Shown in pieces: positions 10,016-21,106 of a stretch of 30,797 nt of DNA. Numbering within the stretch: the stretch's first letter is position 1; each line of letters starts with the position of its first letter. The position numbers were made by a program, and so were the translations under genes. Under the pieces are notes generated by a model. The model had not been told where the DNA came from. It worked only from the letters and a program-made list of their open reading frames with translations, and ran no database searches. Source of the stretch: Welwitschia mirabilis (Eukaryota > Gnetophyta > Gnetopsida > Welwitschiales); the NCBI GenBank assembly GCA_051453625.1, contig JBOZIK010000001.1, positions 70,232,587 to 70,263,383 on the forward strand, read 5' to 3'.

Positions 10016-10268
10016 TGCACCTCCTCCCACTCCCCAAAGATGAGGTGCGGGCAAGAATAAGTGACTTTCATGAAACCATATGAAAAGGTGTGTCTAAGTT
10101 CTTACATCCTGTTGGCACTGCTCTAATTGCAGACGGAACGTCATGGGAAAAAGCCTCTGCGTGTTGTGCCTTTGTTTGAGAAGCTTGCTGATTTAAAGAA
10201 TGCTCCCACACCTTTAGCAAGGTTGGTCTCAATTAATTGCTATAGAAACATAATTGATAGAAAAAAAG
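10016..10268 (+). pseudogene. Phosphoenolpyruvate carboxylase pseudogene, internal parts
   Basis: PEPC similarity resumes immediately after the 3' LTR. The first piece reads PPPTPQ, then after a one-base insertion DEVRARISDFHETI-stop-KGVSKFLH (10039-10107). It corresponds to the plant PEPC segment PPTPQDEMRAGMSYFHET(I)WKGVPKFLRR, with TGG changed to TGA at 10081-10083. It ends near 10125 at the equivalent of VDTAL. A second piece in another frame starts at 10127 with [20 protein letters not shown], followed by LARLVSINCYRNIID. It matches the later enzyme region [20 protein letters not shown] ... VARLFSIDWYRNRI. Several hundred codons between the two pieces are deleted. Similarity fades at about 10268. 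Confidence 0.85.
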
Positions 10269-10630
10269 CGACGCAGAAAGGTTGCAAGCATGACGCAGGA
10301 AACGTTATGTAACAGAGGAAGGAACGGAGAACTCCAAGAACGTTCACACAGAGAATTGGCGTAAACAGAAGCCGGAGCTGAACCAAAAATAACACCAGGA
10401 CAGAAAGTTTGAGAAGCGGCGTCAAAGGGAGAACAACGGAAATAGAGCTGCCTCAGAGCAAAGTTACAATTGGCAAAAGAAACTGCAGAGAAATCAAAGA
10501 CGCAGGAGAAAGTGCATTAAGAGAAAAGCATTCTTCATTGTTTTTCCTCCTGCAATTTAAACGAAAAGTTACGAAGGAAGCTTCAATACCAAGTTATTCA
10601 GGCTTTGTTCCGTGTCATATGCCGGTTTTG
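10269..10630. other. CpG-containing sequence without a recognised gene
   Basis: This stretch keeps many CpG dinucleotides and is less AT-rich than its surroundings, unlike the decayed repeats on either side. Two short open frames (10409-10645 plus, 10240-10425 minus) show no recognisable motif. It might be further degraded PEPC-linked sequence or a younger insertion; I cannot tell. Confidence 0.35.
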
Positions 10631-10732
10631 CTAAAAATTCTATAATCTTAAAGCGATATCATAATCATGTGTCAATGAAACCTAAAAATTTTATAATCCT
10701 AAAACGATATCATAATCATATGTCAATGAAAC
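10631..10732. repeat. Tandem duplication, 2 x 51 bp
   Basis: Unit 10631-10681 is repeated at 10682-10732. The copies differ at four positions, all transitions. Each unit starts 'ctaaaaatt' and ends 'gtcaatgaaac' or 'tgtcaatgaaac'. No coding role is seen. Confidence 0.95.
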
Positions 10733-11000
10733 CTCTTGTAGAAGCTTACTTTTAGGTCATGCAAAAGCAACAATATGAATTAAAGATTACCAAATTGTCA
10801 AATTTGTACTTATAATATTCTCAAATTAAAAAAATATCAAAACAGTATTCTAATTATAATTGAAAGACAAATCAAATTAAAATATCACAAGACAAAAGTC
10901 AATATAAATCAAAACTAGGAATATAAAACATAAGTCCATGAAAAATTTCATATACCAACTTATTTCAACAATTATATAGGTTGTACTTCTCGTAAGAGGT

Positions 11001-11108
11001 ATGATTACTAAAAGTTCTGAGTTTTATATCTCTCATAAGCTACCTAAAAAAATTATGATTACTAAAAGTTTTGGGTTTCATATCCCTCATAAGCTACCTA
11101 AAAAAATT
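11001..11108. repeat. Tandem duplication, 2 x 54 bp
   Basis: Unit 11001-11054 ('atgattactaaaagtt...') is repeated at 11055-11108 with a handful of transitions. It lies about 270 bp after the 51-bp duplication but is unrelated to it in sequence. Confidence 0.95.
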
Positions 11109-14100
11109 ATTTAGTTGGACATTAAATGTTATTGTGAATATACAAATGTATTAGCAATTAAGCATAATTAATAGCCATGTAGTGATTGGATCTAACATGT
11201 TTATCATTTTGGGTAACTTTAAATAAAAGCTTTAATAAAAGTCCTTATAAGATTTAAGTTAGAAGTGGATTATTCTGATATACGAATTTATGTTATTATC
11301 TCACTAGATATAAAAGTTAGAATTTTCACATATAAATGGTTCTCTAATATTAATTGGTTGTAATACATTAGGATCAAAAATATATATATGAAATTTATTT
11401 TAAAAAAAGAGTTAAAGAGGAGCAATTTGGTTTCATAGTTTCAAGTAATATCTACCCTTACTAATATCACTTTATGCCTTTTCAAATGAAGTTCTAAATA
11501 AGGATTAAGGTATGTAATATTTCATATAAATGGTGGGATTAAAAGATTGTACTAAATTTAAACCATTAATGGGCATAGGTCAAGCCTAGTGTCCTTAACA
11601 CAACTTAACATACATAATGTATGCCTTCCCAATGTTCCTTAATAAGGAGAGTACTTGTAATTTGATTATAAAAAGAATAAATAAATTATTAATTAGATTG
11701 TATCTTCTTCTTTAGTAAAAGTTTCCAATCATTAATTAATGTCATATCAGGATGACCACCATTTTAGTGATGAACTACTTAGAGATGGATCGTGAATAAG
11801 CAATTATAAGTTACTGTGAGCTTGTATACCCCATCACTAATAAAAGTCTCTAATATAGATGAATTAAACCATCTATGAATCATGTGCATCCACTAAACTT
11901 TAAGCCTTAGTGATCACCTAATTATCACTTATGAGCTCAAAGTGCTTAAATATATTTTAGACTTATTTAATTATGCTAAAGGAGCATCCAAATACATAAA
12001 TAAATAGTTAATGAAATACTTCATAATCTCCTAGGTAAGTAGCTATCCACTATTTCTTTCTAATACATAATGTTTATTTTATTAATTTACTTATTATTGC
12101 TATTTTGTTTTAAGCCTTTGTAATGCATTTCATCAACATAAATTTCTACCACCATACTTTATCTAATTAATAATATAATTTCTTAGAAATAAGTATCACA
12201 TCATACTACTACTTAAAATAAGTAATTATGTACTCCTTTTCATAAAGTCCATCACTTGATCACCATATTATAGTAAATAAATTCTTCTATGTCTTATGTT
12301 TATGCATTCTTTTGTGTCATGTTTATCACATTCATGACTTCTTTTTTTAAAAAAATTCTTTCTTTATTTTTTTCCTTTAACTTATTACTATTTTTCTTCG
12401 TTAAAAAAGATTTCTTACATTAAAATATAAAATTGTACTTTCTTGTTGTTTTAGCATCGAATCCCAGAGCTAATGAAATAGAAATTAAAAGACATATTTT
12501 CTTAAATTCATGATTCAATCTATGTTATTTTCTATTAATTACACAAGTAAATAAGTAGAAATATTCATACTTTATTGCTTAAACCAACCAAAAGTAAACA
12601 AAATATAACATTAGTAGACAAAGATGAAACATATAAAGATAACAATGTTATTTTCCTATGTAAGTTAAGAATAACAAAATATAAATAAACTCAAAATAAA
12701 ATCCAAGTTAAGAAAAGTAGACAAAAGAAATATCTATAATGCTTGCACAAAATCATTAGAAGGATAAACAATGGCTTTCATGTAAAACCTTTTAATAACT
12801 TTATGGTGGTTTAAATGTGGCAAAAGGTTTTCTATGTAGACTTTTTTTTTTAAAAAAAAATTTCCAATGCATTTCATGTTCAAGATGATTATGTCTTATT
12901 TCTAAACTTAGTATAGTGGAAATATAACAGTTCTTTTTATCCTTATAAATTTTTTTAAAAAAAGAAAAACAAAGCCTATCATATGGTTTTGTAATACATA
13001 TACATCAAGAGTTACTATGATAAATTATAGCATACCTTATACTTAGAGAGTTGATGAATATTAAAGCATTTAGAAAATACCTATCTTATCAAAATAACAA
13101 CAACTTTTATGGTATCTCCTTCATTGAGATATACTTATTTGTAGAATGATTTTTCATATGGAATTTGTTGTTACAAACTATCCTTTTTTGCAATAATGAA
13201 GATAGATTTTGGCATTATATTGTTGATTGCTTTATGGCTCAAAATGCTTGGATGTATAATTTTTATACTCATTTTTAAGTATTTCATCCAGATTGGAAGT
13301 ATATCCTTCTTGGAGATTTGTCAAATCTTCTGATAAACTATTTGTTTCTTTGGAAATGTTTTAGAGTCTATATTCTTTATGAATTTTGAAAACAATAATC
13401 TAATCATATTTTTCAAGATCTAAAGCTACTATTTTTGCGAAATATTACTTTTCGAATTTCTGCCTAGGAAATAAATTTTTTTTTAAAGGTTAATTATCTC
13501 CTATAGGTATTAGAGCATTAGTTATACGGGTCTTAGTTGATTTCATAAATGCCTTCTTAAAATTTGGTTCTATCATAACATATCCTTTTTATTCAAATCT
13601 CCATGCTAGCCCTTATAAATCCTACAACCTATAAATAGTGTATAGACTATGATATTGCTTTTATGCCACTTGAGGATTTTCTAGCCAAGGATGCCTAAAG
13701 CTCTCTTATTACTTTTGAAGAGTTTATCTTCAGTTATTATGATGTGTTACCTAGTTAGATGAATTTGTTTTAGTTGCAATCTCCTTATAGCCTTGTCGCA
13801 AGCTTATTATCTTATACTTAATTTGCAAATATTTCTATTTCTTTGAAAATACCTTTATATTCACCTCCTCTCTTGAAATCTTAAATAAAGAAGTAAAATA
13901 AGAATTTTGCCCTACTTGGGACTATTATGACCTATAAGGATAGAAAGAAAAAAATGTTTTAGCAATGATATTATAAAACAATATATTATAGACATTAATA
14001 AATAATATGCATGATTCACTTAATCTTATATAGCTACATTCTTTATTTAAAAAATAATAATAGGTGACCGGTGATGAAACAAAATTTTATAACTCATAAA

Positions 14101-15965
14101 TTCATCTTTTATGTTAAAGAAGATGAAAGAATGAAGTTTAATATGACTAAATTTAACTTATGATGCTAAACTTAATTATTAATACCATGGAAATGTTTCT
14201 CTTTATTTGTCAAAAGAATTCTCTTACAAATTTCATGTTGAATTAATTTAAAACTTGTTATTATTCATCTATTATATTTATGTTTCAATTACAAAATAAA
14301 ATTTAATTTGAAATATTCATCATTAAATTTCTATGGTATCTTCATTATACAATTATAAATAACACAATAAAAAATAGCATAAAATAATTGTCCATAATTA
14401 TTTTAAATTTAGCTTTATTTAAATTGGCTATTTTACATAGATATTTGTTGAGATATATTTACAAGTTTATAGAGTTAAAACTTTGATAGCTTAAAATTAT
14501 TATTTTGTGAACTAAGATTAGAGGTTGATGTTCTATTTTGACTTATCATTTAAATTAATTAAGAATTAAACTCCTTATAAACATGTTTTCTATAAGAGAG
14601 TACTGAGTAGTTGGATATAACAAATTATTAAAATGTTTGCAAAAAATACACCATGTTGTTATTATAACTAGGTAACACCTCTAAATTTTCATATGTGATG
14701 AGTGAGTTGATCATTGATTTTAATTATAACTTGTTAATCTTATTATGAGTTTCTTAGAGTAAGTTTGAATCTTTAAAATTTGTGTGAGGATTTGTATCTC
14801 ATTCTTAAGTGGGGTTGTTTATGTTTTACTTTTCTATACTAACTCTTTTAACCTTTCCAAAGAGTGTAAATGATATTAGGTAAGTAGGTTTCAATCATAT
14901 GAAAAATAAACTTTTTAATATTTTTTAAATTCTAATCCCATTAATGAAGAAATCTATAATATGATGTTGGCTAAACCTTTTACTAAATTACTTGCAATTA
15001 CAATAGTCTATCTCTAAAACTGACTAGCATTGTATTCCCTTACTTTTTTATTTAAAGGTTATTTTCTTAAGTGTGTAAATCTTAAGAGAACCTACAATTT
15101 CGTAAGAAAGTAATGCATAAATCCTCTCATATTTTGATATCTGTATTTAATAATCTTTAAATTCGAATTCAACCTTATCATGAAAGTTTAAGAAAATAAC
15201 AAGGCTATACCTTTCTCATTAAGAATTTTGTTAAATATCTGAAGGCTTTGTTTAAAATGAAAGCGATCAAATTTCTTTCAAGGGAATAATAACATCATAT
15301 GAGTTTTTTGGATTATTGATAACTATGTTACAATTGAGATTGAAAGAAGATAATAAAGGTAATTACAAATATATGTTAAAAGATAATGAAGATTTAGACT
15401 TAAACTTTGTAAAATATTCTTATGGTTCACTTAAAATTACGTTTACATTATGTATAATTTAAAGAAAGTTGTTAAAGTTACTTTTATCAAACTTAAATGA
15501 AACTTTGAATTATGAGTAAAAAGTACAACACTACAATTAATTATTTGATAGGAAGAATAAGAAGGTTGTTTTTTAGAAAATTTACAAGAGTAGAGAATAA
15601 CTACTTTAGAAACTTAGCTGCAACATACATAATTTTAGATTTTTAGCTAGTTTAGATCCTATTACATCCTATTTAATATTTTCTCTAAGTAATTTTTTTT
15701 CACTTCTCTTCCTTTTGAAAATTTTACATAATATTTTAAATTTCCAAAAAAATTTAAACAAAAAACATAAAAATACATTAAAGGGCATAACATCAAGTAT
15801 AATATCACCCTACTTATAGAATTGATTCCTCTATGGGAGGAATACATATTTAATTAAAAACACTTGAAATCATCTAGATGATATAAGAATAGTCAAATGC
15901 AAAATATAGAAAACGAAATTCCTATGATGAGATGTTTACTATGGTATCTTCTTCATCAACATTTA
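11109..15965. other. Long AT-rich intergenic stretch, no gene recognised
   Basis: The stretch is very AT-rich, with frequent stops in all frames and short homopolymer runs (for example near 12841, 12951 and 13477). I found no RNA gene, splice-supported frame or mobile-element motif that I could defend. The open frame at 15662-15847 (minus) is short and low in complexity. The region probably consists of repeats too old to read by eye. Confidence 0.5.
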
Positions 15966-16292
15966 CTAATCGATTAACGCCTGCAACCTTTGCTTTTTCA
16001 AAACCTTCATGCCCTTAATGTGGACATAAGAGAATTTTATCCATGATTGTTTGGCACTTCCATTTTTATAGAAACACTTGGATATAGATATGCCACATCC
16101 TCTAAATGTCCATCTTATAGAGTCTATTGTATTTTTTGGCTCTTTGCCAAATACCAATAGACGTATGTAGTTCTTTACAAAATGGTCCTTTGCATCATTC
16201 CATTTCAAATTTGGAAAGGGCAATGTCATATTATTTTTTGAAGGATGGGTTACTTTTCTTTTTCTTTTCTCCTTCTTGAAGAACAAACTCAT
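15966..16292 (-). pseudogene. Unrecognised 108-codon open frame, possibly a transposase remnant
   Basis: The translation is Lys-rich at the N-terminus (FFKKEKRKRK) and contains TIDSIRWTFRGCGIS near residues 55-70. This faintly resembles the 'SFKKCGIS' end of the pogo/Tigger-type DDE transposase domain, where a helix is followed by Cys-Gly-Ile. Nothing else of that domain is visible, and the catalytic acidic residues are not present. The length is unusual for such AT-rich DNA, but it may be chance. I would not assign a function. Confidence 0.2.
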
Positions 16293-16684
16293 ATCTTATC
16301 ACATGTTTTCTAAAAGGCAAGAAGGTCCAATTGGGAGTAAACTATCTAATGCAACTAATTAAGCACTATTCTGATCCACAAAAAAACACCTAAAAATAGG
16401 CTTTTATAATCTTTGCATATGTTTCTTTATATTTGTCTTTGGAGCTGTCATCGTTTGGTTTGATTTAGCACTTTGCAAAGTTGTTATTTTTAGATACTTT
16501 AATGAAGTGTTTTTCAAAGTTTGAGATCCCTTGTGCATATCTTGAAGTGGTTCTAGTTTCTAAGCTTAGAGCAATTAGACAACATGTGTGTGAATTTGAA
16601 TTTTTTGAAGAGATAGAGGGTAAGTAATTTTGTGTCATACAAATGCCCAATGGCACTTAGGCTTACGAAATCTATTCTGTTTGG

Positions 16685-16770
16685 ATTCCCTGCCACTACC
16701 AGGGTTTGAACTTTGGACCTCTAGGTCCATGTGTCTATGACTTTATCACTCTGGTAAGCAGTCATTGGCA
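16685..16770 (-). mobile_element. tRNA-derived SINE-like element
   Basis: Read on the minus strand, the parts come in tRNA order. There is an A-box-like 'taccagagtg' (16756-16747), then a perfect hairpin GGACCT..AGGTCC at 16728-16715 in the place of the anticodon arm, then a B-box-like 'agttcaaaccc' (16712-16702). The B box is close to the RNA polymerase III consensus GGTTCRANNCC. The acceptor and T stems do not pair well and no 3' terminator is seen, so it is not a functional tRNA. A SINE head derived from a tRNA is the best reading. Confidence 0.45.
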
Positions 16771-16802
16771 TGTGAATTTGACTTAAGCAATCCTTAAGCA
16801 CA

Positions 16803-17524
16803 CATTTGTTTTTTGTTTATGAGCTTGATATTTTTAGGTTATATGTTTTATGTGTTCTATAAAATATAGAAAAGTGTATTGGTATAGCAATATACACAAA
16901 CTTTTACTTAACATGTATAGGCAGATGCAGCTCTCTATGACATCACCACAAGAGGGATATTTAATGACATAGATTTTAATTAACCAGATTACTATCTAGT
17001 ATTATAGGGTACTTTATAACCCACAACAACAAAAGACATTATCATAGATTTTGAGAGAACTGATTGGATGAAAGACATTATCATAACTTTCGAGAATAGT
17101 GATTAGACAACACCTAGCATGAGAACAAAAGACATTATCATAACTTTTGAAGTGGTTCTAGTGAATTTGTTTTCTGTTTATGAGCTTGGTATATTTAGGT
17201 TGTGTGTTGTGTGTTCTGTGAAATAAATAGAGGTATATTAGTATAACACTATACACAAACTTTTACTTAACATGTAGAGGTGGATGCAATTCTCTATGAC
17301 ATCACCACAAGAGAGATATTTGACGACATAGATTTTAATTAACCAAATTACTCTCTAGTATTATAGGGTACTTTATAACCCACAACAACAGAAGATATTA
17401 CCATAGCTTTTGAGAATATTGATTAGACAAAAGGGATTATCATAGCTTTCAAGAATAGTGATTGGACAACACGTAGCATGAGAATGAAAGACATTATCAT
17501 AACTTTTGAAAATAGTGATTAGAC
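16803..17524. repeat. Tandem duplication, 2 x about 361 bp, with nested 40-bp repeats
   Basis: Copy 1 (about 16803-17163) and copy 2 (about 17164-17524) share long near-identical stretches, such as 'cacaaacttttacttaacatg' and the block 'ctatgacatcaccacaagag' through 'ttataacccacaacaaca'. The second half of each unit contains diverged copies of a roughly 40-base motif, 'gacattatcataacttttgag..agtgattagacaaca', seen near 17034, 17071, 17128, 17393, 17431 and 17490. Two scales of repetition are therefore nested. No coding frame runs through it. 'gaagtggttctagt' at the copy junction also occurs near 16544. Confidence 0.85.
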
Positions 17525-17693
17525 AACACTCATAAGCAATGCATTAAACACAAAACCGGAAATAAACCTGGACCAAAAGGGTAAATCCAACTCTATGAAA
17601 ACAATACACTCTGAGATAATTAACTTTTGCTCATGAGATAAGGCTCAAAAGATGTAAGATCATGGACACATATAATGTGAATTTTCACATCAC

Positions 17694-17714
17694 AAAAAAA
17701 AAAAAAAAAAAAAA
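17694..17714 (+). repeat. A(21) homopolymer tract
   Basis: Twenty-one consecutive A follow 'ttttcacatcac' and sit directly before a G-box core CACGTG (17715-17720). The tract marks the change from AT-rich repeat DNA on the left to more GC-rich sequence on the right. It could be the tail of a retroposed insertion on the plus strand, or simply a slippage-prone tract. Confidence 0.9.
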
Positions 17715-18737
17715 CACGTGATACATGCATAAGAAACACAAGGTAAATTATTATATGCGATAGGGTAAGCATGCAAAATGCATACCACAGCAAATTCCAG
17801 GGGTAGATAAGCTTTCGGAATCGCAATGTTAAAAGGCGGCATTTTTTGGGTGAGAAACTGCCGTATCCCCATGCAAGCGTTGCGGCTCTTTCATTTCCAC
17901 AATTGCAGTGCATTAAAGATGGATGGAAATTCGAATGATAATGAAGGCGGGACTGTGAAATGCCTCTATATTTGCCATCAATTTTGGCTCCTTTCAAAGC
18001 TGTCGAGCTTCCAAGACGAAAATATCCTGTCATGGCATCGTTTCTGACATTGTAATTAAGTTTATGCGCAGATATTGAATGGCAAATCTCTCTGCCCCAC
18101 GGCTCTGGTAAGGCCAAATTAACAATCTACAGAACAGACAAAATTTATCTCCCTGGGGAAGGCGTGTGGCCGCCTGTCTGTTGCCAGAAGCGTATGAAAC
18201 CCTGGCCTCCGAAAGAATGCGAGACAGTGCTCTGTACTCTTTCCTTTGCGTAAGATTAAAGCTCATAAATGATTTCATGTTTAAAGCGTCACGGCATGCG
18301 TGGCCACGGTCTTTGGATGAGTATTGGCCGAGGTCCCTCACTCTGCTGGAAGGGCTTTTTCTTTAATGGCTTTCGCGGCACCGAAGCGTTTCATTATTTC
18401 CTCGTTTTGGTCTTCCGCAGTGAAATAAGAGAAATAGGGATTAATATCTACCATAACCAGGTTAAGAAGCTCCTTTTGTGTTTTTTTTAAACCTCCCTTT
18501 AGATGCTAAACTTGCAGAGAGTTTCAGATTAGCAGATGCGACCATGTGAAAATAAAAAAACAAGGTACAATGAATCTTTCGAGGTTCAGAACCCTAACAG
18601 AATTTTCTTTTAACTAACCAGATGAAGGGAGATGCTTGAGCGAGGACTAGTGCCCAGTTAATACTTAAAATAGGGTTTGGGCCTGAGAATCAAGCGACGG
18701 GAAATCTACGGAATCTGCTGCTAATAATAATAATTTC

Positions 18738-18745
18738 TCACGTGA
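18738..18745. promoter_or_regulatory. G-box palindrome TCACGTGA
   Basis: The core CACGTG is the binding site of plant bHLH and bZIP factors. It sits 2.4 kb upstream of the only intact gene, so a role in that gene's expression is speculative. Confidence 0.25.
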
Positions 18746-19328
18746 TTAGTTTTCTTTTCTCCGTGTTAGTGCGTACAATTTCGATCTCGGATTAGAGGGC
18801 CACTGGACTGAAATTCTTCTCCTTGCGGCGGAACTTTGCGTGATTTCGTTGTGATTTGGTTGGATTTGTTGGGAATCTCTGTTCTGTTGACGACCGCGAT
18901 TTGACGGAAGCGTGTTTGGCGGTGTAAAGTGCGTCAATTGACAGAAGAAATCGCGGAAAGCGAACGTGGCCGTCCATGCGGTTTAAGGCAAAGGTTGCAA
19001 GCATTTAAGGTACTTGATGAGTGGGACCGTAAGCCTGAACGGCTACGATTTTGAGCCATATGCTTGTTTCTAGGGCTTCTGAAAATTATTCTGAGAAATT
19101 ATAAAATAGAGTGCAGTTTCCGAAGGCGGATTCCTGTGGCGTTTGTTCACTGAGTGCGCCGTAGTGCTTCATCAGCGGTATAAGCGGCGCAGTTGCCGAC
19201 AAGTCAAACTTGTGCGCATTGTTTCAATCTTTTGATTTTAATTTTTTGATGAGTAATTTTTTAGGTTGTTAGGATTGATTTAAGGAATTTGTCTTGTGAT
19301 CAATAATGTTTTGTTTATTGTAAACAGG

Positions 19329-19860
19329 GCCCTCCAATTGGTCCACAACTTGGAAGCTCGCATCGTACTGTAGGAACTTTGATCAAGACAATGACATTTG
19401 CTCAAGGTTTTGAGCTCAAGCCACATGAAACTTAGGTAAATGAGCTGGATTTATAGAGGTTTTACTAATTAGTTTTCAATGCGAGGATGCCTGCCTGCTT
19501 CTGTGCTTCCACAGAAAGAAGTGCTGTCAAAAAAGCTTTAGAGAATGGCCGCTTCAGAAAAGCTTTGGTAGCTGATTAGGTAAGAGACGGAAGCTGTATG
19601 TTGCTTTTCACCCTCATTTCCTGATTTCACATGATGTGGTTTCCGTCGGCAGGACGAGCCATCGGTCATCCAACCGACACGTGTAGTTGTTGCTAAGCAT
19701 CCTATGTGATGTGTTTGGAAAGTCGTTCCTCGTTATTCTCCTGAGGATTTTACGGTTACCGCATACAAGGTGACAACCAGCCGGAATAATGTCCATGAAG
19801 GAAATAGGGATGAAGGTGTCTGCTCCGCGCTGGTTTTATTGAGTCGGTAGGCGAATCACA
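19329..19860 (+). pseudogene. Coding-like pieces with splice-like borders, unrecognised
   Basis: At 19329 an acceptor-like 'attgtaaacag' is followed by a 35-codon open stretch beginning GPPIGPQLGSSHRTVG and ending in TAG next to a donor-like 'gtaaat'. A second piece near 19484-19578 (MPACFCASTERSAVKKALE...) ends TAG followed by 'gtaaga'. A third begins after 'gtcggcag' at about 19655 (DEPSVIQPTRVVVAKHPM-stop-). It continues as VVPRYSPEDFTVTAYKVTTS up to a stop at about 19850. The pieces could be exons of a decayed gene or spliced non-coding leader exons. I recognise no family, and chance is a real alternative. Confidence 0.25.
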
Positions 19861-20881
19861 TGGGTGGGTACCATCGACAGGTCTAGCGTTATATTATTAC
19901 ATGCTTTTCACAAAGAAAATTAAAGCGGAAAAGCGATTGTGGGACATGGCCTGGGAGCTGCGTCACTTCCAATTGTTAAGTGACACTCAGATATCGTTTC
20001 TATTTCATTTGCTCGCTTGGGCAAGTGAGCAGCTTAAAAAATGCATACTATGCTGGAGGGCTTGCGCACATGGAACAGAAGCGGTGGCCTGTACACACTA
20101 GAGTTGTGATCAGAGCAATAGTGGCTGAGATACTGCTATTTGCTTCCAGCTCTCGAAGAAAGCTTCGAAAAAGTCGATTGCGCATATTAAAAAAAGAGGC
20201 CGTACGATATAACATTTGCAGTTTGTTTGTTACACGCATGCAATCTTTCATCGCATTCCCTTCTGCGTTTTCTTTAGCGCAATGTGCGGAGTCTACAAAA
20301 CTGCGCCCGGCGCTCAGCGGGCACCCTTACCATCCCGAATTGTTTATTGGTATCAGTAAGGGTTTAATAGAAATTAGATAGATTTTTAAAATATGCCTGC
20401 TTTAGCAACTGAACCATCGCAGAAGTAAAATCGCCAGCTATTGTCAAGCATGCGCCCCAGCAGCTTCAAAGCGGCTAATAATTGAGTGGCTGGGGCTTGG
20501 GAGTCTACTGGAAATAGACAAAAGGTCCATTGAAGGGCACTTTATCTAACTTGTGCTTTTTCTCGGACGGGGATGGGATTGGGATGCCCTCAAGTTCATG
20601 TCTTCCATACAGCAGAAACTACATGGACGCTTCAGCGCTCTGCCCCACCTGTCATAACCACAAAAGCAACCCAACATCTGCTTTTCAGAGAGGAAAATTT
20701 CCCAACTAATGCGTTGCTAACATCACTCATGCTAAATAAAATGTTTGCTCACCAAATGATTACCCACCACAGTACTATTTTATCTGGACCCCCCCAAGTT
20801 GCTCCCTACAAAAGTTTAGTTGCAGCAAGGTAAACCGGCAAAATAGGGCCGGTTCTTCAGCACCCCGTTGCGACAGAGTCC

Positions 20882-20890
20882 TACAAATAA
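20882..20890 (+). promoter_or_regulatory. Possible TATA-like element of the beta-galactosidase gene
   Basis: 'tacaaataa' lies 217-225 bases before the start codon. If used, transcription would start near 20915, leaving a 5' untranslated leader of about 190 bases. It deviates from TATAAATA at one key base, and no transcript evidence is available. Confidence 0.25.
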
Positions 20891-21106
20891 GGGCGCTGAA
20901 GCTGCTTCTCGGTCTCGGAGACATTGGAGACTGCGAAGTGGTCTGTTACATGCAGTCTTTAAAGCAGGAGCGTTGCCTTATGCTCGCATTCAGTTACTAC
21001 ATTTGAGGTTTGAATTCTTTCCCTCCTCCTTAGCTCTGCTCTTGGCCTCGCTGGGCCTGTGATACATCATCTCAAGTCTTAACTGAACGGCTGAGGCGAG
21101 TCTGAT

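Larger units (their letters stand above)
17715..20870. other. Gene-upstream region with no intact gene
   Basis: The composition is more GC-rich and CpG-bearing than the left half of the window. Many short open frames occur on both strands (for example 18030-18341 minus, 19980-20381 plus, 20573-20833 plus). None has a motif I recognise, and they overlap one another. Three palindromic G-box cores CACGTG lie at 17715-17720, 18739-18744 and 19678-19683. Broken coding-like pieces at 19329-19860 are described separately. The region may contain distal regulatory sequence of the beta-galactosidase gene or a decayed gene. Confidence 0.4.

Noticed and set aside
9874-10083. 69-codon open frame
   Set aside because: It joins the end of the 3' LTR to a PEPC remnant in a shifted frame and is not a gene.
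10098-10132. 'ctctaattgcag' as a real splice acceptor of a PEPC exon
   Set aside because: PEPC-like codons (VDTAL equivalent) run up to 10125 and LQ of the later region begins at 10127, so a direct deletion junction explains the sequence without an intron.
16685-16770. Functional tRNA gene
   Set aside because: The A and B boxes are present but the acceptor and T stems do not pair and no poly-T terminator follows.
17620-18341. Minus-strand open frames of 165 and 103 codons
   Set aside because: They overlap other frames on both strands, one runs through the A(21) tract as a poly-Phe run, and neither shows a recognisable motif.
20573-20833. 86-codon open frame upstream of the beta-galactosidase gene
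   Set aside because: No motif, no splice-consistent continuation, and it lies where the promoter is expected.
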